Positions 7,828-17,543 of a stretch of DNA of 64,000 nt are shown here, piece by piece. The position numbers and the translations under genes are program-made. The notes below the pieces were generated by a model. That model saw nothing but the letters and a program-made list of their open reading frames with translations. It was not told the DNA's origin and searched no databases. Origin of the DNA: Terrisporobacter vanillatitrophus (GTDB lineage Bacteria; Bacillota; Clostridia; Peptostreptococcales; Peptostreptococcaceae); the NCBI RefSeq assembly GCF_051148895.1, contig NZ_CP154625.1, positions 3,782,001 to 3,846,000 on the forward strand, in the 5' to 3' direction. The stretch's first letter is position 1; every line of letters starts with the position of its first letter.

Positions 7828-9588
7828 ATGAGTTTAGTTAATTTAACTATAAATGGTAAAGCTGTTTCAGTTCCTTCTGATACAATGATATTAGAAGCTG
7901 CTAAACAAGTAAATGTTAAAATACCTAGTCTATGTCATTTACATATGGATGATATAAAATTTGATAATCATTGTGCATCTTGTCGTGTATGTATGGTTAG
8001 CGCAGGAAGAAAATTAGTTCCTGCTTGTGGTACTTTAGTTAAGGAAGGTATGGTTGTAAATACAAATACGTCAGAAGCTTTAAAATATAGAAAAAATGTT
8101 GTGGAGTTAATGTTATCTGACCATCCAAAAGATTGTTTATCTTGTATTAGAAATAAAGATTGCGAATTACAAGAAATAGCTGCTGATTTAGGAATCAGAA
8201 AAGTAAGATTTAGCGATGGAGAACAATCTACTGGTACTTTTGATACTTCTACAAAATCTATAGTAAAAGATAACTCAAAATGTATATTATGTAGAAGATG
8301 TGAAACTATGTGTAGTGAAGTTCAAACAGTTAAAGTTCTTTCTGGTATAAATCGTGGATTTAATACTGAGGTTTCAACTTTCTTCGGTATAGATTTAGCT
8401 GATACTAACTGTACATTCTGTGGGCAATGTATAAGTGTATGTCCTACAGGAGCCTTAGTTGAAAAAGATAATACTGGTGAAGCTTGGAAAGTTTTATCTC
8501 AAAAAGAAAAACCAGTTATAGTTCAAACTGCTCCAGCTGTAAGAGTTGGTCTTGGTGAAGCATTTGGATTAGATCCTGGATCTATATCCACAGGTAAGAT
8601 GGTCGCTGCATTAAAAACTTTAGGATTTAACTATGTATTCGATACTAACTTTGCAGCTGACTTAACTATAATGGAAGAAGCTAATGAGTTTGTAAATAGA
8701 TTTGTTAAAGGTGAAAAACTTCCTATATTAACTAGCTGTTGTCCTGCTTGGGTTAACTTTATGGAACATGAATTCCCAGATTTATTACCTCATTTATCTA
8801 CTTGTAAATCTCCACAAAGTATGTTCTCTCCAATAGCTAGACATTATTTTGCTGAAAAAGTTTTAGGAAAAAAACCTGATGAAGTTATAGTTATGTCTAT
8901 AATGCCTTGTGTTGCTAAGAAATACGAAGTTTCAAGAGAAGAATTAGGTCAAGATGGATACCTAGATACTGATTTATCATTAACTACCAGAGAATTAGCA
9001 AGAATGATAAAAGAAGCTGGTATAGATTTAGCTAACTTAGAAGAAGCTGAATTTGATAGCCCACTTGGATATTCTACTGGCGCTGCCGATATATTTGGTG
9101 CAACTGGTGGTGTCCTTGAAGCTGCACTTAGAACTGCTTATCATGATATAACTAAAGAAGAAGCTCCATCTTTAGACTTTACAGTAGTTAGAGGTATGGA
9201 CGGTATAAAAGAAGCTTCTTTAGAAATAGCTGGTCATACAGTAAATGTTGCTGCTGCAAGTAGTTTAGGAAACGCTAGAAAATTAATGGATGAATTGAGA
9301 GCTGGAAATTGCAAATATCATGTAATAGAAATCATGGCTTGTCCTGGTGGATGTGTAGCCGGTGGTGGACAACCTTATAATGGTGGAGATTATGATAAAG
9401 TTAAAGCAAGAGCTAAAGCTTTATATGAAATAGATGCTAATAAACTAGATCGTCTTTCTCATCATAACCCAGATATCATCAAATTATATGATGAATTCTT
9501 AGGTGAAAGAGGCGGACATGTTGCTCATAATTTACTTCATACTAAATATTATGACAAAAGTAATATATTTGCCGATGCTGAAGTTTAA
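7828..9588 (+). CDS. hydA: [FeFe]-hydrogenase catalytic subunit (copy 2)
   Basis: 586-residue catalytic subunit of operon 2. The N-terminal 2Fe-2S, His-ligated 4Fe-4S (HPKDCLSC, then CELQ) and two 4Fe-4S motifs match copy 1. The H-cluster motifs are TSCCPAW, MPCVAKKYE and MACPGGCVAGGGQP; the last has the usual GGGQP, unlike copy 1. The first 24 or so residues are almost identical between copies, and divergence is scattered after that. RBS AAGGAGGGG gives a confident ATG. A strong bidirectional terminator follows at 9626-9662. Whether the two operons differ in electron partner or expression cannot be read from the sequence. Confidence 0.96.
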   Translation: MSLVNLTINGKAVSVPSDTMILEAAKQVNVKIPSLCHLHMDDIKFDNHCASCRVCMVSAGRKLVPACGTLVKEGMVVNTNTSEALKYRKNVVELMLSDHPKDCLSCIRNKDCELQEIAADLGIRKVRFSDGEQSTGTFDTSTKSIVKDNSKCILCRRCETMCSEVQTVKVLSGINRGFNTEVSTFFGIDLADTNCTFCGQCISVCPTGALVEKDNTGEAWKVLSQKEKPVIVQTAPAVRVGLGEAFGLDPGSISTGKMVAALKTLGFNYVFDTNFAADLTIMEEANEFVNRFVKGEKLPILTSCCPAWVNFMEHEFPDLLPHLSTCKSPQSMFSPIARHYFAEKVLGKKPDEVIVMSIMPCVAKKYEVSREELGQDGYLDTDLSLTTRELARMIKEAGIDLANLEEAEFDSPLGYSTGAADIFGATGGVLEAALRTAYHDITKEEAPSLDFTVVRGMDGIKEASLEIAGHTVNVAAASSLGNARKLMDELRAGNCKYHVIEIMACPGGCVAGGGQPYNGGDYDKVKARAKALYEIDANKLDRLSHHNPDIIKLYDEFLGERGGHVAHNLLHTKYYDKSNIFADAEV

Positions 9589-9625
9589 TAATAAATTTTT
9601 ATTTGTTAGTTTAATATAAAAATTT

Positions 9626-9662
9626 AGGGAGTTATGAAATTCAAAAAATTTCATAACTCCCT
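9626..9662. terminator. Bidirectional terminator between hydA2 and hprK
   Basis: A perfect 16-bp stem (AGGGAGTTATGAAATT with its complement) and a 5-nt loop separate the convergent hydA2 and hprK genes. T-rich tracts leave the stem on both strands, so it can end both operons. Confidence 0.9.
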
Positions 9663-9669
9663 CTTTAAT

Positions 9670-10602
9670 TTATTTATCAATTACCTGAGATAATTTTTGT
9701 GTAAATTCTTGAGCTGCATCTATACCCATTCCCCTTTGTCTAAAGTTCATAGCTGCAACTTCAATTATCATAGAAGTATTTCTTCCTGGCTTAACAGGTA
9801 TTACTAGTTTTTCAACTTGTCTTCCTAATATTTCTTCATATTCTCTATCTAAACCTAATCTATCATAATACTTTTGTTGATTCCAATTTTCTAGTTCAAT
9901 CACTAGATCAATAGCTTTTTGATTTTTTATAGCTCCCACACCATATAAACTTTTAACATCTATTATCCCTATTCCTCTGATTTCCATATAGTGTTTTAAT
10001 ATTTCAGGTGCTTGTCCTACTAATCTACTGTCATCAACCTTTCTAATTTCAACAGCATCATCAGCTACAAGTCTATGACCTTTTTGTATCAATTCTAAAG
10101 CAGTTTCTGATTTACCTATACTACTCTCACCTTTTATCAGTACACCTATACCATACACATCTACTAAAACTCCATGCATAGTAACATGAGGAGCCAGTTT
10201 ATTATCTAAATAATTAGATAATCTATTTATAAACCTTGTAGTATTACTTTTGCTACTTAAAACTACTCTGTTGTATTTTTTAGCATTTACTATTATGTCT
10301 TCATCTATATCCAAACCTCTTGTAACTATTAATACAGGAATTTCATAAGAAAAAAACTTATCTAGTATTTCTTCTCTTTTCTCTTTTTTTATATTTTGAA
10401 AATAAGTATACTCTGTTCTTCCTATTATTTGAATTCTTTCATATGGAAAATACTCAAAATATCCAGCTAGTGGCAGACCTGTTCTATTTACATCTTCCAA
10501 TTCCACGTAGTATTCCTTATCTTTTGGCATATATACTACTTCTAAATTTAAATCCTCAATTAATTGAGATATAGATACTCTATCTTTTACTGTTTCTATC
10601 AA
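9670..10602 (-). CDS. hprK: HPr kinase/phosphorylase
   Basis: 310-residue bifunctional enzyme that phosphorylates and dephosphorylates Ser46 of HPr, the central switch of carbon catabolite control in low-GC Gram-positives. The P-loop GESSIGKSETALEL lies near residues 157-170; the HprK signature IRGIGIIDVKSLYGVG and the C-terminal VEKLVIPVKPGRNTSMIIEV segment are also present. Length is normal. It starts with TTG four bases after the uvrC stop, behind GGGAG, so it is translated from the uvr transcript, which is an unusual partner for a carbon-control gene. No separate promoter fits in the gap. Confidence 0.95.
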   Translation of the reverse strand: MIETVKDRVSISQLIEDLNLEVVYMPKDKEYYVELEDVNRTGLPLAGYFEYFPYERIQIIGRTEYTYFQNIKKEKREEILDKFFSYEIPVLIVTRGLDIDEDIIVNAKKYNRVVLSSKSNTTRFINRLSNYLDNKLAPHVTMHGVLVDVYGIGVLIKGESSIGKSETALELIQKGHRLVADDAVEIRKVDDSRLVGQAPEILKHYMEIRGIGIIDVKSLYGVGAIKNQKAIDLVIELENWNQQKYYDRLGLDREYEEILGRQVEKLVIPVKPGRNTSMIIEVAAMNFRQRGMGIDAAQEFTQKLSQVIDK

Positions 10603-10606
10603 TTAT

Positions 10607-12421
10607 TTACTCTCCCTTTCTAAAATAGTCATAAATATTTTCTGCTACACTTTTATTTAACCCGTCTATCTCAGATAATTCTTTTACTGATGCATTTTTT
10701 ATATCTTCCATATTTTTAAAATGAGAAAGTAAGGCTTTTTTCCTTTTCTCTCCCACACCAGGAATATCATCTAAAGAAGATTTTGTTAATGATTTATTTC
10801 TCAAGCTTCTATGATAACTTATGGCATAGTTATGAACTTCCTCTTGGATACTAGCAACAAATCTATACAAATTTGATGTTTTATCAAGTTCGATTTCCTT
10901 AGAAGCACATATTAATCCTTTTGTTCTATGTTTGTCATCTTTATACATTCCCCATAAAGGGATATCTATTCCATATTTATCAAAAACTTTTTGCACAGCA
11001 CTAACCTGGCCTTTTCCACCATCTAATAATATTAAATCAGCAAAATCTCCTTTTTGCAATCTTCTATCTAAAATTTCTGCCATAGAATCATAGTCATTAG
11101 GACCTTCTACAGTTTTTATTTTATATCTTCTATATTCTTTTTTATCTTTAATACCATTTGTGAAAACAACCATAACACCTATGGAGTCTACACCTTGTAT
11201 ATTAGATATATCATAAGATTCTATTCTTCTTGGTGGTTCTTCTAAATCTAACACTTCTGCCAGCTCTATTAAAGCTCCTTCACTTCTTTCATATTTTCTT
11301 TTATTTAAATTAGAGAATTTTTCTAAATATTCCATGGCATTTTTCTTAACCATAGAAATCAAGCTTTTTTTATCTCCTTTTTGTGGAACTCTTATGGATA
11401 CTTTTTGCCCTTTAATATTAGATAGCCACTCTTCCAAAACAATCTGATCTTCTATTTCAGTTTCTATAATTATTTCTTTTGGAATATATTCTGCTTTCAT
11501 ATAGAATTGTTTCACAAAAGAACCAAGTATGGATTCTTTACTAGAATCTTTTGTTCCTTCCAAAATAAAATGCTCTCTACCAACAATCTTTCCATGTCTA
11601 ATAAAGAATGCTTGTACACAAGCTTCCTCATCGTTATATGCCATAGCAATTATATCTTGATTAATATCCTCTGTAGATACATCAATTTTTTGTTTTTGCA
11701 TCATTTCTTGAAGATTTATTATTTTATCTCTATAAATAGCAGCCTCCTCAAAATTAAATTCCATGGAGCATTTATTCATTTTTTCTTTTAAAATTTCTAT
11801 CAAAGTTTCTTCTTTTCCAGATAAGAATAATAGTATTTCTTCTATCATTTTATTATATTCTTCTTTTGAAACATTTCCAGTACAAGGTCCAACACATCTT
11901 TTTATATGAAGATTTAAACATGGTCTCATATTATTTTTAATAGCTCTTTCAATATCTACATTACAAGTTCTTATGGGATAAATATTTCTTATAACATCTA
12001 AAGTATCATTGACAGCTTCCACATTTGTATAGGGTCCAAAATATTTTGCCTTATCTCTAAGGACTCTTCTAACTTTTAGTACCCTTGGAAAATCTTCATT
12101 TACTGTTACTTTTATATAAGGATAAGTTTTATCATCTCTTAGTAATACATTATACTTTGGTCTGTATTTTTTAATTAAATTACATTCTAAAATTAAAGCT
12201 TCTAACTCTGAATCGGTGATTATATATTCAAATGATTTTATATTTTTAACCATTGATTTCACTTTAGAAGAATGATTTTTCGATGATTGAAAATATTGTC
12301 TTACTCTATTTTTTAATGAGATAGCTTTTCCCACATAGATTATTTTGTCATTTTCATCCTTCATTAAATATACTCCAGGCTCAGCTGGTAATTTTTTTAA
12401 TTGTTCTTGTATATCAAACAC
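10607..12421 (-). CDS. uvrC: UvrABC excinuclease subunit C
   Basis: Endonuclease subunit that makes the two incisions in nucleotide excision repair. N-terminal GIY-YIG nuclease domain (PGVYLMKD, IIYVGKA, LKNRVRQYF); a UVR motif (FNFEEAAIYRDKI) that contacts UvrB; an RNase-H-like C-terminal nuclease domain (SYDISNIQG, LILLDGGKGQV); and a terminal helix-hairpin-helix pair (LDDIPGVGEKRKKALL, LSEIDGLNKSVAE). I place the start at the GTG at 12421 (MFDIQEQLKKLPAEPG, 604 aa) because GGAGG lies five bases upstream; the longer reading from a TTG would put that RBS inside the gene. It follows uvrA after a weak hairpin. Confidence 0.96.
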   Translation of the reverse strand: MFDIQEQLKKLPAEPGVYLMKDENDKIIYVGKAISLKNRVRQYFQSSKNHSSKVKSMVKNIKSFEYIITDSELEALILECNLIKKYRPKYNVLLRDDKTYPYIKVTVNEDFPRVLKVRRVLRDKAKYFGPYTNVEAVNDTLDVIRNIYPIRTCNVDIERAIKNNMRPCLNLHIKRCVGPCTGNVSKEEYNKMIEEILLFLSGKEETLIEILKEKMNKCSMEFNFEEAAIYRDKIINLQEMMQKQKIDVSTEDINQDIIAMAYNDEEACVQAFFIRHGKIVGREHFILEGTKDSSKESILGSFVKQFYMKAEYIPKEIIIETEIEDQIVLEEWLSNIKGQKVSIRVPQKGDKKSLISMVKKNAMEYLEKFSNLNKRKYERSEGALIELAEVLDLEEPPRRIESYDISNIQGVDSIGVMVVFTNGIKDKKEYRRYKIKTVEGPNDYDSMAEILDRRLQKGDFADLILLDGGKGQVSAVQKVFDKYGIDIPLWGMYKDDKHRTKGLICASKEIELDKTSNLYRFVASIQEEVHNYAISYHRSLRNKSLTKSSLDDIPGVGEKRKKALLSHFKNMEDIKNASVKELSEIDGLNKSVAENIYDYFRKGE

Positions 12422-12462
12422 TTTTTCCTCCAAAAATTCGCTTCTGTAATTAATCCTATAAT

Positions 12463-12502
12463 AAAACTTCTAATCTTTATATAGATAAAAATTAGAAGTT
12501 TT
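12463..12502 (-). terminator. Hairpin between uvrA and uvrC
   Basis: A 12-bp stem (AAAACTTCTAAT with ATTAGAAGTTTT, 16-nt loop) sits in the 114-base gap between uvrA and uvrC. On the minus strand it is followed only by TTATTATAGG, so it is at best a partial terminator or a processing site. uvrC may therefore be transcribed at a reduced level from the uvrB promoter. Confidence 0.45.
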
Positions 12503-12535
12503 TCTTTAGTCTTTTAAAATATTCAAATTTAATAC

Positions 12536-15361
12536 TTATTCAAAATATTTTTTCAGGAAGTGTCCTGTGTATGAGCCTTTAACTTGAGATACTTCTTTAG
12601 GAGTTCCAGTGGCTATTATTTTTCCACCTTTATCTCCTCCTTCTGGACCTAAGTCTATAATATAGTCACTAGTTTTTATAACATCTAAATTATGTTCTAT
12701 AACAACTATAGTATTTCCTGTATCAGCTAACTTTTGTAAAACATGAATTAACTTATCCACGTCTGCCATATGAAGTCCTGTTGTAGGCTCATCAAGAATA
12801 TATAAGGTCTTTCCTGTTGCTCTTTTACTCAATTCTGTTGCTAATTTAATTCTTTGAGCCTCCCCTCCTGATAGCTGAGTTGAAGGTTGACCAAGTTTAA
12901 TATAAGAAAGCCCAACATCCATTAATGTTTCTAGCTTTCTTTTTATTGATGGTATATTTTCAAAGAACTCCACTGCTTCTTCTACATTCATATCTAAAAT
13001 ATCTGCTATACTCTTGTCTTTATATTTAACTTGTAAAGTTTCTCTATTGTATCTCTCACCTTTGCATATTTCACATGGTACATAAACATCTGGTAAGAAA
13101 TGCATCTCTATTTTAATTATACCATCACCCTTGCAGGCTTCACATCTACCACCTTTAACATTGAAACTAAATCTTCCTTTTTTGTATCCTCTGGCTTTAG
13201 CTTCATTAGTTGTAGCAAATAAGTCTCTTATTTGATCAAATACGCCTGTATAAGTCGCAGGGTTTGATCTAGGAGTTCTTCCTATTGGACTTTGGTCTAT
13301 GTTTATTACCTTATCTATATTTTCAATACCTTTAATTTCTTTATGTTTTCCTGGCCTTTGTCTTAATCTATTAACTTTACTTGCCACACCTTTGTACAAA
13401 ATAGAGTTAATTAATGAACTTTTCCCTGATCCTGATACACCAGTTATACATACAAATTTTCCAAGAGGTATCTTAGCATTAATGTTTTTTAAGTTATTTT
13501 CTATGGCACCTTTAATTTCTATAAAGTTCCCATTACCTTCTCTTGTACTATCAGGTATTTCTATTACTTTTTTACCACTTAAATATAATCCAGTCATTGA
13601 ATTAGGATTTTCTAATATTTCATCTAAAGTACCTTGAGCCACTATTTCTCCACCATGAATACCTGCACCTGGTCCTATATCTACCACATAGTCAGCTTCC
13701 CTCATAGTGTCTTCATCATGTTCAACTACAATTAATGTATTTCCAAGGTCAGTTAGATGTCTCAAAGTTCCTATTAATTTTTCATTGTCTCTTTGATGAA
13801 GTCCTATACTTGGCTCATCTAGTACGTATAAAACTCCAACTAAAGCAGAACCTATTTGAGTAGCAAGCCTAATTCTTTGAGCCTCTCCTCCTGATAAAGT
13901 TCCAGCTTTTCTTGATAAAGTTAAATATTCAAGTCCAACGTCCTTTAAGAAAGATGCTCTTTCATTTATTTCCTTTAGAATTTCATGAGCTATAAATTTA
14001 TTTTTTTCACTTAATTCTAAGTTTTGAACGAAATTTAATAATTCTTTTACAGATAAATCCGTAACCTCCATTATGTTTTTTCCGCCTATTAAAACAGATA
14101 ATACTTCTTTTTTAAGTCTATTACCTTTACATTTTGGGCAAGGTGTTTCTGCCATGTATTCCTCTATTTTATCTCTTGAATACTCTGAATTAGTTTCTCT
14201 ATATCTTCTTTCAAGATTTACTATTACACCTTCAAAAGGAGCTTTATATTCTCTTCTTCCTCCAAATTTCGAATCAAATATAAATTGAACCATTACATTA
14301 TTTTCACCATATAGTAATTCTTGAACAAAATCTTCTGGTAAATCTTTAAATGGTGTATCTAGAGATACATTAAAATGTTCTGCTAAACTTTGCACCATTT
14401 TACTATAATATGTATCATCACTTGTACTTACACTTCCCCAAGCTGCTATGGCTCCTTGTTTAATACTTAAATCCTTGTTTGGTATAATAAGATCTGGATC
14501 AACTTCTCTACTTTCTCCTAAACCTTTACATACATCACAAGCACCAAAAGGAGCGTTGAATGAGAACATTCTTGGCGATAATTCTTCAATTCCTATTCCA
14601 TGTTCTGGACATGCAAATTTAGTAGAGAATAAAATTTCTTCTCCATCTACTATCTGAGCTATAACAAGTCCATCAGATAATTTAATAGCTGTTTCTAAGG
14701 AATCTGCAAGTCTTCCTTCTATTCCATCTTTTACAACTATTCTATCTACTACAACTTCTATATTATGTTTCTTATTTTTCTCTAAATTAATATCATCAGT
14801 TACTTCCTGATTTTCTCCATTAACTCTTATTCTTACAAAACCGTCTTTAGCAATACTTTCTATAAGTTTTTTATGAGTTCCTTTTTGACCTCTTACTACA
14901 GGAGATAAAATTTGAAGTTTAGTTCTTTCCGGAAACTCTAATATTTTATCTACTATTTCTTGTATAGTCATTTGAGCTATTGGTTTGCCACATATTGGAC
15001 AATGAACATCCCCAACTCTTGCAAACAAAAGTCTTAAGTAATCGTAAATCTCTGTTACAGTACCAACTGTAGAACGAGGGTTTTTTGATGTTGTCTTTTG
15101 ATCTATAGATATAGCTGGTGATAGCCCTTCTATATATTCCACATTTGGTTTTTCCATTTGTCCTAAAAACTGTCTAGCATAAGCCGATAAACTTTCCACA
15201 TATCTTCTTTGACCTTCTGCATAAATAGTATCAAAAGCTAAAGAAGATTTTCCAGAACCCGATAGTCCTGTGAAAACTATAAACTTATTTCTAGGAAGTT
15301 CTATACTAACATTTTTAAGGTTATGCTCTTTAGCACCTTTTATAATGATTTTATCTTCCAT
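12536..15361 (-). CDS. uvrA: UvrABC excinuclease subunit A
   Basis: 941-residue damage-recognition ATPase of nucleotide excision repair. It is a tandem ABC protein: first Walker A GLSGSGKSSLAFDTIYAEG near 32-50, a zinc module CPICGKP with a later CPEHG and CDVCKGLG, ABC signature LSGGEAQRIRLA, a second Walker A GVSGSGKSSLINSILYKG near 640, zinc module CEACKGDG and CEICKGERYN, and second signature LSGGEAQRIKLATEL with VIEHNLDVI. Length is normal. Its ATG overlaps the uvrB stop by one base (TAATG), so the two are translationally coupled. Confidence 0.97.
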   Translation of the reverse strand: MEDKIIIKGAKEHNLKNVSIELPRNKFIVFTGLSGSGKSSLAFDTIYAEGQRRYVESLSAYARQFLGQMEKPNVEYIEGLSPAISIDQKTTSKNPRSTVGTVTEIYDYLRLLFARVGDVHCPICGKPIAQMTIQEIVDKILEFPERTKLQILSPVVRGQKGTHKKLIESIAKDGFVRIRVNGENQEVTDDINLEKNKKHNIEVVVDRIVVKDGIEGRLADSLETAIKLSDGLVIAQIVDGEEILFSTKFACPEHGIGIEELSPRMFSFNAPFGACDVCKGLGESREVDPDLIIPNKDLSIKQGAIAAWGSVSTSDDTYYSKMVQSLAEHFNVSLDTPFKDLPEDFVQELLYGENNVMVQFIFDSKFGGRREYKAPFEGVIVNLERRYRETNSEYSRDKIEEYMAETPCPKCKGNRLKKEVLSVLIGGKNIMEVTDLSVKELLNFVQNLELSEKNKFIAHEILKEINERASFLKDVGLEYLTLSRKAGTLSGGEAQRIRLATQIGSALVGVLYVLDEPSIGLHQRDNEKLIGTLRHLTDLGNTLIVVEHDEDTMREADYVVDIGPGAGIHGGEIVAQGTLDEILENPNSMTGLYLSGKKVIEIPDSTREGNGNFIEIKGAIENNLKNINAKIPLGKFVCITGVSGSGKSSLINSILYKGVASKVNRLRQRPGKHKEIKGIENIDKVINIDQSPIGRTPRSNPATYTGVFDQIRDLFATTNEAKARGYKKGRFSFNVKGGRCEACKGDGIIKIEMHFLPDVYVPCEICKGERYNRETLQVKYKDKSIADILDMNVEEAVEFFENIPSIKRKLETLMDVGLSYIKLGQPSTQLSGGEAQRIKLATELSKRATGKTLYILDEPTTGLHMADVDKLIHVLQKLADTGNTIVVIEHNLDVIKTSDYIIDLGPEGGDKGGKIIATGTPKEVSQVKGSYTGHFLKKYFE

Positions 15362-17331
15362 TAATTCTTTATCCTTTCTTCCAACTCTTTTATCTTATCT
15401 CTTAACTGAGCTGCTCTTTCAAATTGTAAGTTTTGTGCAGCCTCCATCATTTCTTTTTGTAAAGCTTCTATATTATTTTGAACTTCATATTCATCTTCAC
15501 TTTCAGCAATTCCAAATACAACTTCTTCATCAGCTGGTTTAAGTGTTTCTATACTATCCCTAACTTCTTTAACAATAGTTTTAGGAATTATTCCATTTTC
15601 TTCGTTATATTGAGACTGTATTTCTCTTCTTCTCTTAGTTTCTTCAATAGTTGCTGCCATAGAACGTGTAATTTTATCAGCATACATTATAACTCTACCT
15701 TCTGAGTTTCTAGCTGCACGTCCTACTGTTTGTATTAGTGAAGTTTCAGATCTTAAGAAGCCTTCTTTGTCTGCATCTAATATGGCAACTAGAGAAACTT
15801 CTGGTATATCCAAACCTTCTCTAAGTAAGTTTATACCTACTAATACATCGAACTTACCCAGTCTTAAGTCTCTAATTATTTCAGTTCTTTCCAGTGTATC
15901 TATATCTGAATGTAAATATTTAACCCTTATTCCTATTTCTTTTAAATAGTTAGTTAAATCCTCACTCATTTTCTTAGTTAAAGTTGTAATTAATACTCTT
16001 TCTTTCTTTTCAACAACTTTATTTATTTCACCAACTAAATTATCTATTTGATTTTTAATTGGTCTTACTTCTATAATCGGATCAAGTAATCCTGTTGGTC
16101 TTATTATTTGTTGTGCCACAGTTGTAGAGTGTTCTATTTCATAAGGTCCTGGCGTTGCAGAAACAAATAATACTTGATTTATATTCTCTTCAAATTCAGA
16201 GAAATTTAAAGGCCTATTGTCATAAGCAGACGGTAATCTAAAACCATTTTCTATTAATGATTGTTTCCTTGAACGGTCTCCGGCATACATTCCTCTAACT
16301 TGAGGTATGGTAACGTGAGATTCATCTACTATTAATAAAAAATCCTCAGGGAAAAAACTCATTAGTGTGTACGGTTTTTCTCCTTCTTCTCTTCCTGTTA
16401 TATGTCTTGAATAGTTTTCTATTCCCTGACATGTACCTATTTCACTAAGCATTTCTATATCATATTTAGTTCTTTGCTCAATTCTTTGAGCTTCTACTAA
16501 TTTATCATTTTCTTTAAAATATTGAACTCTTTCTAATAGCTCTTTTTCAATAGCTTCCACTGCATGAGCAACCTTTTCTGGAGTAGTAACATAATGTGAT
16601 GCTGGAAATACTGCTATATAGCTTCTCGTTCCTAGAATTTTTCCTGTAACATAGTCAATTTCCACTATTCTATCTATTTCATCTCCAAAGAATTCTATTC
16701 TTATAGCTTTTTCATCATCACTTGCAGGGAATAATTCTAAAACATCTCCTCTAACTCTAAAAGTACCTCTAACAAAGTTAATATCATTTCTTTCATATTG
16801 TATATCTACTAACTTTCTTATAAGAGTATCTCTATCTATTTCCATTCCTGTTCTAATTGATAACATGAGCTTTTTATAATCATCAGGATCCCCAATACCA
16901 TAAATACAAGAAACAGAAGATACCACTATTACATCATCTCTTTCCAATATGGATGCTGTTGCCGAGTGTCTTAATTTATCTATTTCATCATTTATACTTG
17001 AATCTTTTTCTATGTATGTATCACTTGATGCCACATAAGCTTCTGGTTGGTAATAATCATAATAACTTACGAAATATTCAACTGCATTATTAGGGAAAAA
17101 CTCTTTAAACTCACTATATAATTGAGCTGCTAAAGTTTTATTATGAGCCAGGATTAAGGTTGGTTTTTTTACCTCTCTAATTATATTTGCCATAGTAAAA
17201 GTTTTACCCGAACCTGTTACCCCCAGTAGTGTTTGAAATTTTTCATCTTTATTAATTGAAGTAACAATCTCCTTTATAGCTTCTGGCTGATCCCCTGTTG
17301 GCTTAAAAGCTGATTGAATTTCAAAATCCAT
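15361..17331 (-). CDS. uvrB: UvrABC excinuclease subunit B
   Basis: 656-residue helicase-like subunit that verifies damage and recruits UvrC. Walker A GVTGSGKTFTMAN near 39-51, beta-hairpin region YYDYYQPEAYV near 91-101, DEAD-like box DESH, helicase motifs LVGINLLREGLDIPEVSLV and QTVGRAARNSEGRVIMYAD, and a C-terminal UVR domain (LQFERAAQLRDKIKELE). First gene of uvrB-uvrA-uvrC-hprK. RBS AAAGGAG is close to the ATG. A LexA-type box and a TATAAT -10 lie just upstream, consistent with SOS control. Confidence 0.97.
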   Translation of the reverse strand: MDFEIQSAFKPTGDQPEAIKEIVTSINKDEKFQTLLGVTGSGKTFTMANIIREVKKPTLILAHNKTLAAQLYSEFKEFFPNNAVEYFVSYYDYYQPEAYVASSDTYIEKDSSINDEIDKLRHSATASILERDDVIVVSSVSCIYGIGDPDDYKKLMLSIRTGMEIDRDTLIRKLVDIQYERNDINFVRGTFRVRGDVLELFPASDDEKAIRIEFFGDEIDRIVEIDYVTGKILGTRSYIAVFPASHYVTTPEKVAHAVEAIEKELLERVQYFKENDKLVEAQRIEQRTKYDIEMLSEIGTCQGIENYSRHITGREEGEKPYTLMSFFPEDFLLIVDESHVTIPQVRGMYAGDRSRKQSLIENGFRLPSAYDNRPLNFSEFEENINQVLFVSATPGPYEIEHSTTVAQQIIRPTGLLDPIIEVRPIKNQIDNLVGEINKVVEKKERVLITTLTKKMSEDLTNYLKEIGIRVKYLHSDIDTLERTEIIRDLRLGKFDVLVGINLLREGLDIPEVSLVAILDADKEGFLRSETSLIQTVGRAARNSEGRVIMYADKITRSMAATIEETKRRREIQSQYNEENGIIPKTIVKEVRDSIETLKPADEEVVFGIAESEDEYEVQNNIEALQKEMMEAAQNLQFERAAQLRDKIKELEERIKN

Positions 17332-17348
17332 ATTTCCTCACTCCTTTA

Positions 17349-17384
17349 GAACATCCGTTCCGTATAATTACAATAATAATTATA
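17349..17384 (-). promoter_or_regulatory. LexA-type SOS box and -10 of the uvrBAC-hprK operon
   Basis: The box at 17349-17360 reads GAAC-GGAT-GTTC on the minus strand, matching the Gram-positive LexA/DinR core GAACnnnnGTTC exactly. It lies 17 bases upstream of the uvrB ATG, just downstream of a TATAAT at 17384-17379 (minus strand). The -35 region is weak (GTGAAT at a 16-base spacing). The position fits repression by blocking promoter clearance. Confidence 0.75.
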
Positions 17385-17510
17385 CCATAATAATTCTATT
17401 ATTCACCTTTTATATAAACATTTATTATAAAATTTATTCATTAATATATATTACCCATTTAAAATGATTTAAATAAATTCCCTTTGCAAAAGTTCTTGTA
17501 TAAACAAAAT

Positions 17511-17539
17511 AATAGAGCTTATATAAAATAAGCTCTATT
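17511..17539 (-). terminator. Terminator of gltB-gltD
   Basis: An 11-bp perfect stem (AATAGAGCTTA with TAAGCTCTATT) with a 7-nt loop begins a few bases after the gltD stop. On the minus strand it is followed by ATTTTGTTT. Confidence 0.75.
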
Positions 17540-17543
17540 ATTT

